64,000 nucleotides of DNA from Lysinibacillus macroides (GTDB lineage: Bacteria > Bacillota > Bacilli > Bacillales_A > Planococcaceae), in NCBI RefSeq assembly GCF_001281525.1, contig NZ_LGCI01000008.1, positions 294,428-358,427 of the forward strand. Reading direction: 5' to 3'. This document shows, one piece after another, positions 56,128 to 64,000 of this stretch. The notes under the pieces are model-generated. The model was not told the origin of the DNA. It saw only the letters and a program-made list of their open reading frames with translations, and did not search any database. Position 1 is the first letter of the stretch; each line of letters begins with the position of its first letter. A program made the position numbers and the translations under genes.

Positions 56128-57141
56128 ATGAGGAAAAAGCTACTAGAAATAAAAGGTTTAGAAACAACCTTTTTCACAGATAATGGCCAAATTCCTGCTG
56201 TAGATAATATCGAATTTTCTGTTCATGAAGGGGAAATATTAGGGATAGTAGGGGAATCAGGAAGTGGGAAAAGTGTTACATCATTATCCATTATGGGACT
56301 TATTCCATCGCCACCAGGGAAAATAACGGGTGGGGAAATTTTACTAGATGGAAAGAATTTAGCGAAATATACGGATAAACAAATGCAAAAAGTACGTGGA
56401 AAAGATATCGCAATGATTTTCCAAGAACCTATGACTTCTCTAAACCCACTGTTTACAATTGGGGATCAGTTGAAAGAAGCTATTTCAATTCACAATCCAA
56501 AGTGGTCAAAAAAGGAAGCGCTTGCAAGAGCGGTAGAAATTATGAAGCTAGTAGGGCTACCGCGTGCTGAGGAATTATTAAAAGATTACCCACACCAGTT
56601 ATCAGGTGGGATGCGCCAACGGGTAATGATTGCGATGGCACTTGTTTGTGATCCTCAAGTGTTAATTGCTGACGAGCCTACAACTGCACTGGATGTCACA
56701 ATTCAAGCTCAAATTTTACAGCTTATGAAGGACTTGAACAAACGTTTAAATACAGCTGTCCTGCTAATTACACATGACCTAGGTGTTGTAGCGGAAACAT
56801 GTGAGCGGGTGATTGTGATGTATGCTGGACAAATTGTAGAAGAGGCTCCTGTACAAGAGATTTTTTCTAATCCAAAGCATCCGTATACACAGGGGCTTAT
56901 CCAATCAGTACCTGATATGCGACATAAAAAAGACAGTTTATATTCAATTCCTGGCACTGTCCCAAAGCCAGGGAGCATTAAAGTCGGTTGTCGTTTTGCG
57001 GCACGCTGTGAATATGCAATGGAACGCTGTTTACAGGAAACACCTCCTTTATTTGAGGCAACAGAGCAACATAGATCAAGATGTTTTTTACTAGAGGAGC
57101 AGGGGGTAGAGCAACGTGTCGAAAGTGTTATTAAAAGTTGA
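56128..57141 (+). CDS. Oligo/dipeptide ABC transporter ATPase (OppD/DppD type)
   Basis: A 337-residue ATPase: GESGSGKSV (Walker A), MIFQEPMTSLNP (Q-loop), LSGGMRQRVMIA (signature), LIADEPTTALDVT (Walker B), and the C-terminal oligopeptide-transporter extension with CRFAARC, MERC and SRC Cys residues that may bind an Fe-S cluster. First gene of a five-gene operon. ATG 56128 follows GGGTGGG; overlaps the next gene by 26 bp. Confidence 0.9.
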   Translation: MRKKLLEIKGLETTFFTDNGQIPAVDNIEFSVHEGEILGIVGESGSGKSVTSLSIMGLIPSPPGKITGGEILLDGKNLAKYTDKQMQKVRGKDIAMIFQEPMTSLNPLFTIGDQLKEAISIHNPKWSKKEALARAVEIMKLVGLPRAEELLKDYPHQLSGGMRQRVMIAMALVCDPQVLIADEPTTALDVTIQAQILQLMKDLNKRLNTAVLLITHDLGVVAETCERVIVMYAGQIVEEAPVQEIFSNPKHPYTQGLIQSVPDMRHKKDSLYSIPGTVPKPGSIKVGCRFAARCEYAMERCLQETPPLFEATEQHRSRCFLLEEQGVEQRVESVIKS

Positions 57142-58096
57142 AGGCTTAAAAAAATATTTTCCGATTCGGAAAGGTGTTCTGAATAAGCAGGTTGGCTATG
57201 TAAAGGCAGTAGATGATGTTTCCTTTGAAGTATTTGAAGGAGAAACATTAGGAATTGTTGGTGAGTCAGGGTGTGGTAAATCAACAACAGGTCGTTTATT
57301 AATGCGCTTACTAGAGCCAACTGAAGGTAAAGTAGAATTTGCAGGGCAACAAATTTCAGAATTATCTAAAGATGAGATGAGGAAGGCACGTAGAGATATT
57401 CAAATGATTTTCCAAGACCCTTACGCTTCTCTAAATCCAAGACATAGCATTGGCAAAATACTAGAGGAGCCTCTTATTGTGCATGGAATGGGGAGTGCAA
57501 AAGAGCGTAAGCAAAAGGTATTGGAGCTACTGGAGATTGTTGGCTTAAATGAATATCATATTAATCGTTATCCGCATCAGTTTAGTGGTGGTCAAAGACA
57601 GCGTATTGGAATTGCCCGGGCTTTGATGACTAATCCACGTTTAATTATTGCGGACGAGCCAGTATCTGCGCTAGATGTATCTATCCAATCACAAGTATTG
57701 AATTTATTGCAAGAGCTCCAAAAAGATTTAAAGCTAACCTATATTTTTATTTCCCATGATTTAGGTGTAGTACGCCATATTAGTAATCGTGTGGGCGTTA
57801 TGTATTTAGGTAAATTAGTAGAGTTGACAGCGAGTGAGGACTTGTATGCTGAGCCGCTCCATCCATATACACAGGCACTCTTAGCATCCGTTCCTGTTCC
57901 AGATCCTACGTTTGAGCGAGAGCAAATTATTATTTCTGGAGACATTCCGAGTGCATCAAATCCGCCAAGTGGATGTGCATTTCATCCGCGTTGCCCTTTT
58001 AAAAAGGAACAATGCTCACAGGTCGTACCAAAAATGCAAGAAGTGAAACCAGGTCATTATGTTGCTTGCCATCTTTATGAGGCAACCCAACATTAA
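57116..58096 (+). CDS. Oligo/dipeptide ABC transporter ATPase (OppF/DppF type)
   Basis: A 326-residue ATPase partner: [51 protein letters not shown], and the C-terminal [13 protein letters not shown] with further Cys. GTG start overlapping the end of the upstream gene, implying coupled translation. Forms a heterodimer with the preceding ATPase. Confidence 0.9.
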   Translation: MSKVLLKVEGLKKYFPIRKGVLNKQVGYVKAVDDVSFEVFEGETLGIVGESGCGKSTTGRLLMRLLEPTEGKVEFAGQQISELSKDEMRKARRDIQMIFQDPYASLNPRHSIGKILEEPLIVHGMGSAKERKQKVLELLEIVGLNEYHINRYPHQFSGGQRQRIGIARALMTNPRLIIADEPVSALDVSIQSQVLNLLQELQKDLKLTYIFISHDLGVVRHISNRVGVMYLGKLVELTASEDLYAEPLHPYTQALLASVPVPDPTFEREQIIISGDIPSASNPPSGCAFHPRCPFKKEQCSQVVPKMQEVKPGHYVACHLYEATQH

Positions 58097-58127
58097 ATGA
58101 TATAAAAACATCATAGGGGGAAATTCA

Positions 58128-59744
58128 ATGAAGAAAAAGAAGTTTTTAACTTTAGGTGTTATGCTACTCCTTATTCTTTCTACAATCTTAGCTGCTTGTG
58201 GTGGCTCAGATGATAAGGATTCAGGCAGTAAAGATAACGCATCTGGCGGCAATTCGGCTGGCAGTGGTGGAGAAAAGACATTAGTTTATGGGCGTGGAGG
58301 AGACTCTGTAGCATTAGACCCTGCGGTTGTAACAGATGGCGAATCTTTCTCGATTACAGGTAATATCTATGAAACATTAGTAAGCTTTGGACAAAAAGAT
58401 ATGACAATTAATCCTGGTTTAGCAGAATCATGGGAGCCATCAGAAGATGGACTAACTTATACATTCAAATTAAAAGAAGGTGTAAAATTCCATGATGGCA
58501 CAGATTTCAATGCTGAAGCCGTGGTAAAAAATGTTGAACGCTGGAAAGCAAGCACTGATAAATTCCCATACTATAGCTCTCAATTTACTGTTAGCGGTGA
58601 GCATGTAATTGAATCGGTAACGGCTGACGGAGATTACACAGTTGTCTTCAAGCTAAGTCAACCACAAGCACCATTCTTAAAAAATATTGCAATGTCTCCA
58701 TTTGCGATTGCTTCTCCAACAGCATTTGAAGCAGATGAAGAAGGTTTATCAACACAACCTGTAGGAACAGGTCCATTTAAGTTTGTGAGCTGGGTTCGTA
58801 ATGATGCCATCACAATTGAGAAAAACCCAGATTACCATATTGATGGTTTACCAAAATTAGATAAAGTTATTTACCGTTCAATTCCAGAAAACTCTGCACG
58901 TTTAAATGAATTATTAGCAGGTAATATTGATGTTGCGGATGGTATCAATCCATCTGATAAAGCTACAATTGAAGGAGACGCAAACTTACAATTAATCGAA
59001 CGTCCATCTATGAACGTTGGTTACCTTGGTTTAACAGTAACACGCCCTCCATTCGATAATGTAAAGGTTCGTCAAGCAGTAAACTATGCGATTGATAAAC
59101 AAACAATTGTAGATGCATTTTATGAAGGGTTAGCAGAGCCTGCGAAAAACCCAATGCCACCAGTAATTGCTGGTTATAATGAAGACACTGTAGGCTATGA
59201 GTATGATCCAGAAAAAGCAAAAGCATTACTTGCTGAGGCAGGCTATGATGGTAAGGAAATCGAGCTATGGGCAATGCCTGTACCACGTCCATATATGCCA
59301 GATGGACAAAAAATTGCAGAAGCAATTCAAAAGAACTTAGAAGATGTTGGTATTAAGTCTAAGATTGTGTCATTTGAATGGGCTACTTATTTAGAAAAAG
59401 CACAAAATGGTGAGGCTGATGCATTCTTACTTGGCTGGACAGGTGATAATGGAGATGCGGATAACTTCCTATACACATTATTAGATGCAGATAATATTGG
59501 CTCAAACAACTATACATTCTATGATAATCCAGAGTTACACAAAATTTTAGTAGCTGCTCAAACTGAGATTGACGAGGACAAGCGTAATGAGCTGTATAAA
59601 CAAGCACAAGAGATTATTTCTGAGGATGCACCATGGGTTCCAATCGCTCACTCTACACCGATCTTAGGTGCTAGCACGAAAGTAGTTAACTACAGTGCAC
59701 ATCCTAAAGGCTCAGATCGTTTAGTAGAAGTGGATTTACAATAG
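58128..59744 (+). CDS. ABC transporter substrate-binding lipoprotein (OppA/DppA family)
   Basis: A 538-residue lipoprotein. Signal peptide with lipobox ILAAC (Cys about 24), a Gly/Ser/Asp-rich linker (about 26-45), then an SBP_bac_5 fold (YETLVSFG, GLAESWEPSEDGLTYTFKL, VGTGPFKFVSW, VRQAVNYAIDKQ, APWVPIAHS). Captures peptides (dipeptide or glutathione-like ligands possible). AGGGGG precedes the ATG. Confidence 0.9.
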   Translation: MKKKKFLTLGVMLLLILSTILAACGGSDDKDSGSKDNASGGNSAGSGGEKTLVYGRGGDSVALDPAVVTDGESFSITGNIYETLVSFGQKDMTINPGLAESWEPSEDGLTYTFKLKEGVKFHDGTDFNAEAVVKNVERWKASTDKFPYYSSQFTVSGEHVIESVTADGDYTVVFKLSQPQAPFLKNIAMSPFAIASPTAFEADEEGLSTQPVGTGPFKFVSWVRNDAITIEKNPDYHIDGLPKLDKVIYRSIPENSARLNELLAGNIDVADGINPSDKATIEGDANLQLIERPSMNVGYLGLTVTRPPFDNVKVRQAVNYAIDKQTIVDAFYEGLAEPAKNPMPPVIAGYNEDTVGYEYDPEKAKALLAEAGYDGKEIELWAMPVPRPYMPDGQKIAEAIQKNLEDVGIKSKIVSFEWATYLEKAQNGEADAFLLGWTGDNGDADNFLYTLLDADNIGSNNYTFYDNPELHKILVAAQTEIDEDKRNELYKQAQEIISEDAPWVPIAHSTPILGASTKVVNYSAHPKGSDRLVEVDLQ

Positions 59745-59776
59745 TTTTAAATTTCTAATTTACTAGAGAGAAATGG

Positions 59777-59832
59777 AAAGAATCTGCTTGCTTTTCTGCG
59801 GGTAAGCCGTAGAAAGCTTGCAGATTCTTTTC
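59777..59832. repeat. Hairpin element, copy 2 (related to 17388); acts as terminator/attenuator
   Basis: AAAGAATCTGC and GCAGATTCTTT form the outer stem; GCTTTTCTGCGG and CCGTAGAAAGC continue it to a GTAAG loop, giving about 25 bp of pairing, then TTTTC. It lies between the binding-protein gene and the permease gene, where partial termination would raise binding-protein output. Confidence 0.7.
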
Positions 59833-59967
59833 GAGTAAAGAAAATACAATTTTTCTGTATGAAAGAACGATCATCTAACCATAAAAACCGTTTGGTGAAG
59901 GCTCAACCTTTCAACAGTATGTAAAGACTTCAAAGTATATTATGAAAATAATAGAGAGGTGACAACT

Positions 59968-60972
59968 ATGCTTCACTATATGGGAAGACGTTTACTACAA
60001 TTAATCCCAGTTTTGCTTGGAATGACTTTTATCGTCTTTATGTTGATACGTGCTATTCCTGGAAATCCAGCGCAAGTAATTTTAGGACAACAGGCGACAA
60101 AAGAGGCGGTCGAGGCATTAAACGCAAGTTTAGGATTAGATAAGCCTTGGTATACACAATATTTTAGTTATTTAGCAGGTGTTTTTCAGGGAGATTTAGG
60201 CGTATCCCTACGAACAAGATTGCCTGTAGCAGAGGAAATTTTTCCTTATTTAGCTGCTACGGCTGAACTTGCCTTATTTGCGATGATTATTGCCATTATT
60301 GTTGGTGTGAATGCGGGTATTATTTCTGCATGGTTCCAAAATTCTTGGTTTGACTATACAGCGATGATTATTGCCTTAATTGGTGTATCAGTACCTGTAT
60401 TCTGGCTAGGTTTAATGGAGCAGTGGGTATTTGGTAATCAGCTTGGCTGGCTTCCAACCTCTGGACGAGAGGATGTTCGAAATCCGATTAATTCGATCAC
60501 CCATTTTTATTTATTGGATACCCTTATTCAGGGACGCTTCGATCAATTTTTTGAAGTATTAAAAAGACTTGTCTTGCCAGGAATAGCGCTTGCTACGATT
60601 CCAATGGCGATTATCGCAAGGATTACGAGGTCGTCTATGCTAGAAGTGATGCGCTCTGATTATGTTCGCACAGCGCGCGCAAAGGGACAAAAAATGTTTG
60701 TGGTTGTGTATAAACACGCGCTGAAAAATGCAATCATCCCAGTGTTAACAATTATTGGCTTACAAACAGGGCTGCTGCTAGGCGGAGCCATTTTAACAGA
60801 GACAATTTTTAGTTGGCCAGGAATTGGTCGTTATATTTATGACGCGATTGGCTTCAGGGATTATCCTGTTATTCAGTCAGGTATTCTTGTCGTTGCATTT
60901 ATTTTCATCATGATTAACTTAATCGTGGACTTGCTCTATACAGTGATTGATCCGCGTATTAAATACAAATAG
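59968..60972 (+). CDS. Peptide ABC transporter permease (OppB/DppB type)
   Basis: A 334-residue permease with six helices. N-terminal GRRLLQLIPVLLGMTFIVFMLIR is typical of OppB; the EAA-loop region is RSDYVRTARAKGQKMFVVVYKHALKNA. ATG 59968 has GAGGTG upstream; the GTG at 59959 lies in that site. Confidence 0.9.
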   Translation: MLHYMGRRLLQLIPVLLGMTFIVFMLIRAIPGNPAQVILGQQATKEAVEALNASLGLDKPWYTQYFSYLAGVFQGDLGVSLRTRLPVAEEIFPYLAATAELALFAMIIAIIVGVNAGIISAWFQNSWFDYTAMIIALIGVSVPVFWLGLMEQWVFGNQLGWLPTSGREDVRNPINSITHFYLLDTLIQGRFDQFFEVLKRLVLPGIALATIPMAIIARITRSSMLEVMRSDYVRTARAKGQKMFVVVYKHALKNAIIPVLTIIGLQTGLLLGGAILTETIFSWPGIGRYIYDAIGFRDYPVIQSGILVVAFIFIMINLIVDLLYTVIDPRIKYK

Positions 60973-60984
60973 AAGGGAGTTGCA

Positions 60985-61881
60985 ATGATGACTGGAGCGA
61001 TGAATGTAAAAAAAGAGACTGCACCAAGTCGTGAACGTGCGGCAGGCCCATGGCTAGAAGGCTGGCGTAGCTTCAAAAAGAGCAAAATCTCTCTATTAGG
61101 TGCAGGGATTGTTATATTTTTTATCCTACTTGCTATATTTGGCCCGCTAATTGCACCCCAAGGTATCAATGAGCAAGATTTAGCCAAACGCTTATTGGCA
61201 CCCTCTAAGGAGCATTGGTTTGGTACGGATGATTTTGGACGAGATATTTTCTCCAGAGTTATCCATGGTGCGCGAATATCGCTGTGGGTAGGGTTTTTTG
61301 CGGTTATTTTATCTGTTGTTATAGGTAGTTTGCTTGGAATTATTGCAGGTTATTATGGAAGATGGATTGATACCATTATTTCACGTATCTTTGATATTAT
61401 GCTGGCCTTTCCTAGTATTTTATTAGCCATTGCAGTAGTGGCAGTACTAGGACCATCATTGCAAAATGCCTTAATTGCGATAGCGATTATTAACGTACCG
61501 AACTTCGGGCGGCTAATTCGCTCTAAAGTGTTAAGCGTGAAAGAAGAAGAATACATTGTAGCAGCTAAAGCTATTGGTATGCGTGATTCAAGGATTTTAT
61601 TTTCACATATTTTACCGAATTCTATCACACCGATTATTGTACAGGGGACACTTGCTATTGCAACAGCGATTATTGAAGCAGCAGCACTTGGCTTTCTAGG
61701 ATTAGGCGCTCAAGCACCAGCACCTGAGTGGGGAAAAATGCTGGCGGATGCTCGACAATTTTTATTAAATGCGCCGTGGACAATGATTTTTCCAGGTCTG
61801 GCGATTATGCTGACAGTTCTAGGCTTTAACCTAATGGGTGATGGGCTACGTGACGCACTGGATCCAAAAATGAAAAGTTAG
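60985..61881 (+). CDS. Peptide ABC transporter permease (OppC/DppC type)
   Basis: A 298-residue permease with an N-terminal extension and helix, LGTDDFGRDIFSRVIHGARISL-like periplasmic motif (here WFGTDDFGRDIFSR), and the EAA loop EEEYIVAAKAIGMRDSRILFSHILPN. Last gene of the operon, 12 bp after its partner; GGGAG precedes the ATG. Terminator follows. Confidence 0.9.
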   Translation: MMTGAMNVKKETAPSRERAAGPWLEGWRSFKKSKISLLGAGIVIFFILLAIFGPLIAPQGINEQDLAKRLLAPSKEHWFGTDDFGRDIFSRVIHGARISLWVGFFAVILSVVIGSLLGIIAGYYGRWIDTIISRIFDIMLAFPSILLAIAVVAVLGPSLQNALIAIAIINVPNFGRLIRSKVLSVKEEEYIVAAKAIGMRDSRILFSHILPNSITPIIVQGTLAIATAIIEAAALGFLGLGAQAPAPEWGKMLADARQFLLNAPWTMIFPGLAIMLTVLGFNLMGDGLRDALDPKMKS

Positions 61882-61895
61882 TACACCAACAATAG

Positions 61896-61920
61896 CCTTC
61901 TACCAGTTAGAAGGTTTTTT
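61896..61920 (+). terminator. Terminator of peptide transporter operon
   Basis: CCTTCTA and TAGAAGG form a perfect 7-bp stem with a 5-nt loop, followed by TTTTTT. Confidence 0.85.
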
Positions 61921-62157
61921 CACGACTTGAGAAGCAACAGTTTTTATGGCGGAAGCGTTCTTAAAAAATAGTAAAGACCTTTTCGGAGCCATTTATTGAA
62001 TTTTATGTCATGTTATTTTAGACTTAATATAATGTTGATAAAACCATTAACTTTTTAGCAGCTCGAAAATTAAAAAGATTCGACATTACAGATTTTTTTA
62101 ACGAGAAAGGGTGTAGCTCACCTTTAGGTATGAGCTGAAAAAGAGGGCGGAAACGGT

Positions 62158-62322
62158 ATGGGTTTTTCCATAGCAAGTTTTCAATCTATGCTATCCTCAG
62201 CTCATAAACAAGAAAAGTTTCTAAAACAGTCTCGTTCATTGGAAATAAGCTATCGGAGGATGGTTGCACAAACGAATCGCTTTGTGCGTAAAACGATAGG
62301 TGTCGTCAAGCAGGGGACGTAA
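62158..62322 (+). CDS. Hypothetical 54-residue protein
   Basis: ATG 62158 follows GAGGGCGG. The product is basic and polar (MGFSIASFQSMLSS, then KQEKFLKQSRSLEISYRR and FVRKTIGVVKQGT). Not recognised. It lies in a 680-bp region that also carries an IS605-like end, so it may be element-derived or spurious. Confidence 0.3.
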   Translation: MGFSIASFQSMLSSAHKQEKFLKQSRSLEISYRRMVAQTNRFVRKTIGVVKQGT

Positions 62323-62399
62323 AAACACCTCAAACGAAAACTATATGCTATGGTCATAGTAGCATAGCCCTATCTATTAGATGCACTGGATAGGGAGGG

Positions 62400-62500
62400 G
62401 GAATGGCACACCCCTATCTTGAAGGTTGTTCAAAACAGAAATGGACTGCGAACGCTTAATCATTCAAGAATCCTATTGCTTTAGCTGTGGGAGTGTCAAT
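62400..62500 (+). mobile_element. Possible IS200/IS605-type right-end remnant
   Basis: TTCAAGAATCC, a stem (TCCTATTGC 62471-62479 with GCTGTGGGA 62484-62492), then GTGTCAA resemble the right end of IS605-type elements, where the TnpB guide RNA scaffold ends. The bases before it (KWTANA then TAA when translated) would fit a TnpB C-terminus. No TnpB or TnpA frame remains. Other hairpins nearby (CCCTATC/GATAGGG, 62371-62398) may belong to it. Assignment is from memory of such ends. Confidence 0.4.
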
Positions 62501-62562
62501 AGTAGATTATTGCTGTACATATAATCTTTCAGTTAATCACAGATCATTTAGGAGGGTTTAAA

Positions 62563-63180
62563 TTGGGGATTAATTTACAAAAAGGACAGCGTGTCGATTT
62601 AACAAAAGGGAATGCGGGATTAAATAGAATTAAGGTTGGACTAGGCTGGGACCCTGTAGGCCAAGAAAAAAGCGGTGGCTTCTTGGGTGGTTTATTTTCT
62701 AATAGAAATAGTGGTAGCGGCAAAAATATTGATTGTGATGCCTCTGTATTAATGCTACAGAATGATAAAGTTTTAGCTGGCGATGATGTGATCTATTTTG
62801 GAAAATTAACAAGTAACTGTGGCGCTGTTCAACATTCAGGAGATAATTTAACAGGAGATGGCGATGGTGATGATGAAGTAATTACAATTGAGCTATCGTC
62901 TGTGCCAGCGCAATATAACAAGCTTGCGTTTGTTGTAAATATTTATGATGCAGCGGGTCGTAATCAACATTTCGGTATGATTCAAAATGCATATATTCGT
63001 GTGTTTGATGACAGAACTGGCAATGAGCTAATTCGCTATAATTTAACGGATAATTATTCGAACTTAACGACGTTAATCTGTGGTGAGCTTTACCGTCACA
63101 ATAATGAATGGAAATTTGCGGCGGTAGGTACAGGCACAAACGATGTAAAGCTTGGCGACGTTGTTCGAAGATATCAATAA
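62563..63180 (+). CDS. TerD family protein (YceC-like)
   Basis: A 205-residue TerD-domain protein: GINLQKGQRVDLTKGN, GLGWD, then a Gly/Ser/Asn-rich insertion (about 37-55), NIDCDASVLML in place of the usual [24 protein letters not shown] (calcium-binding region) and GELYRH. TerD proteins are tied to tellurite and general stress resistance. TTG start with AGGAGGG upstream. First of three tandem copies. Confidence 0.85.
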   Translation: MGINLQKGQRVDLTKGNAGLNRIKVGLGWDPVGQEKSGGFLGGLFSNRNSGSGKNIDCDASVLMLQNDKVLAGDDVIYFGKLTSNCGAVQHSGDNLTGDGDGDDEVITIELSSVPAQYNKLAFVVNIYDAAGRNQHFGMIQNAYIRVFDDRTGNELIRYNLTDNYSNLTTLICGELYRHNNEWKFAAVGTGTNDVKLGDVVRRYQ

Positions 63181-63207
63181 ATAAAATTACTAGGAGGAAT
63201 AAAGATA

Positions 63208-63789
63208 ATGGCTATTTCATTACAAAAAGGTCAAAAGGTAGATTTAACAAAAACAAATCCAGGATTAACAAATGTGATTGTCGGTTTAGGTTGGGACACA
63301 AATAAATATGATGGCGGACATGATTTCGATTTAGACTCTTCTGTATTTTTACTTGCAGATACAGGCAAAGTAGCAGATCAAAATGACTTTATTTTCTATA
63401 ATAATACAGTAGGCGGCAACGGTTCAGTAGAACATTCAGGTGACAACTTAACAGGTGTAGGTGAAGGCGATGATGAAGTTGTAAAAGTCGCATTACCAGA
63501 AGTACCTGCACATGTTCAACGACTAGCGTTCACTGTAACGATTCATGATGCTGAGACACGCAGTCAAAACTTTGGTATGGTTTCAAACGCGTATATTCGT
63601 ATTGTGAATGCTACTACCAACGAAGAACTAATTCGTTATGACCTAGGTGAGGACTTTAGTATTGAAACAGCGATTGTTGTAGGTGAGCTATACCGTCATA
63701 GTGGGGAATGGAAATTTAATGCAATTGGTGCTGGCTACCAAGGTGGTCTAGCAGCTCTTTGTAATGATTATGGCTTAAATGTAAACTAA
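63208..63789 (+). CDS. TerD family protein (YceD/YceE-like)
   Basis: A 193-residue canonical TerD protein: [84 protein letters not shown]. Asp-rich loops bind calcium in this family. AGGAGG upstream; 27 bp after the first copy. In B. subtilis the yceCDE genes are stress-sigma controlled; no such promoter was identified here. Confidence 0.9.
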   Translation: MAISLQKGQKVDLTKTNPGLTNVIVGLGWDTNKYDGGHDFDLDSSVFLLADTGKVADQNDFIFYNNTVGGNGSVEHSGDNLTGVGEGDDEVVKVALPEVPAHVQRLAFTVTIHDAETRSQNFGMVSNAYIRIVNATTNEELIRYDLGEDFSIETAIVVGELYRHSGEWKFNAIGAGYQGGLAALCNDYGLNVN

Positions 63790-63823
63790 AATTTCATCTT
63801 TGAACAAGAAAGGGAGATTTTGA

Positions 63824-64000
63824 ATGGCTATTCAATTAAGTAAAGGGCAACGTATTGATCTAACAAAGCAGGACCCAGGCTTAAATAATGTTGGTATTGG
63901 CTTAGGCTGGGATGTCAAGCAATTTGATGGTGGACAAGACTTTGACCTTGATGCCTCTGTATTCTTACTAGATGCAACAGGGAAATGTCGTAACGAGCAA
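63824..64000 (+). CDS. TerD family protein, 3' end outside window
   Basis: The first 59 residues are present: AIQLSKGQRIDLTKQDPGL, GLGWDVKQFDGGQDFDLDASVFLLD, cut by the window edge. AGGGAG precedes the ATG. It continues the yceC-D-E type run. Confidence 0.9.
   Translation, partial: MAIQLSKGQRIDLTKQDPGLNNVGIGLGWDVKQFDGGQDFDLDASVFLLDATGKCRNEQ

Overview
The window looks like chromosomal DNA from a low-GC, endospore-forming, motile Gram-positive of the Bacillaceae/Caryophanaceae, most probably Lysinibacillus or a close relative. Sporulation genes support this (prkA, yhbH, spoVR, pdaA, two gamma-type spore proteins), as do motAB, the B. subtilis-like gene neighbourhoods (yfk/yfh/yga and yce blocks), AT-rich codon use, and an ATP-grasp ligase plus aspartate racemase pair of the kind that makes the L-Lys-D-Asp (A4alpha) cell wall known from Lysinibacillus. 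The genus call is inference.

Layout. 1-3.4 kb: the sporulation triad prkA (3' end only), yhbH, spoVR. 3.4-9.9 kb: a radical SAM/SPASM protein, a divergent XRE regulator and orphan HsdS-like gene around a perfect 20-bp palindrome, an RNase J paralogue, a YkuD L,D-transpeptidase and several small or Cys-rich proteins. 10-21 kb: a HemAT-like globin chemoreceptor with a C-terminal CZB-like domain, a phosphoesterase, an acyl-CoA synthetase, a C39-like lipoprotein, the putative D-Asp ligase/racemase operon, a DEAD-type helicase, an M29 aminopeptidase and an SGNH hydrolase. 21-25 kb: a 21-bp degenerate tandem repeat, then sbcDC. 25-33 kb: small membrane proteins, a TPP riboswitch with thiT, methionine aminopeptidase, PPK2, a GNAT enzyme, carbonic anhydrase and a second M29 aminopeptidase. 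33-41 kb: motAB, a DUF1128 protein, a YtxH-like protein, a YihY protein, a ZosA-like metal ATPase with PerR/Fur-type boxes, and a class I fumarase.

41-44.5 kb holds the most unusual regulation. An MFS gene is preceded by a leader ending in a strong terminator. A small basic Cys-containing protein (43240) is preceded by a 14-codon leader peptide with a perfect Shine-Dalgarno and by mutually exclusive hairpins that can mask the gene's own ribosome-binding site and start codon, which is the architecture of antibiotic-type translational attenuation. 44.5-56 kb follows the B. subtilis yfj/yfh/yga order (rlmD-like, pdaA, yfhF, recX, yfhH, yfhJ, yfhP, mutY, sspE, ygaC, ygaD). Here ygaC (DUF402 nucleoside tri/diphosphatase) is split by a complete 1275-bp IS3-family element with a 3-bp target duplication. 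56-62 kb is a five-gene oligo/dipeptide ABC transporter operon. 62-64 kb carries an IS200/IS605-like right-end remnant and a run of three TerD-family genes, the last cut by the window edge.

No rRNA, tRNA or CRISPR array was seen. Start codons were chosen mainly from visible Shine-Dalgarno sequences and often differ from the longest possible reading frame. All functional names rest on recognising protein families by eye; no database search was run.
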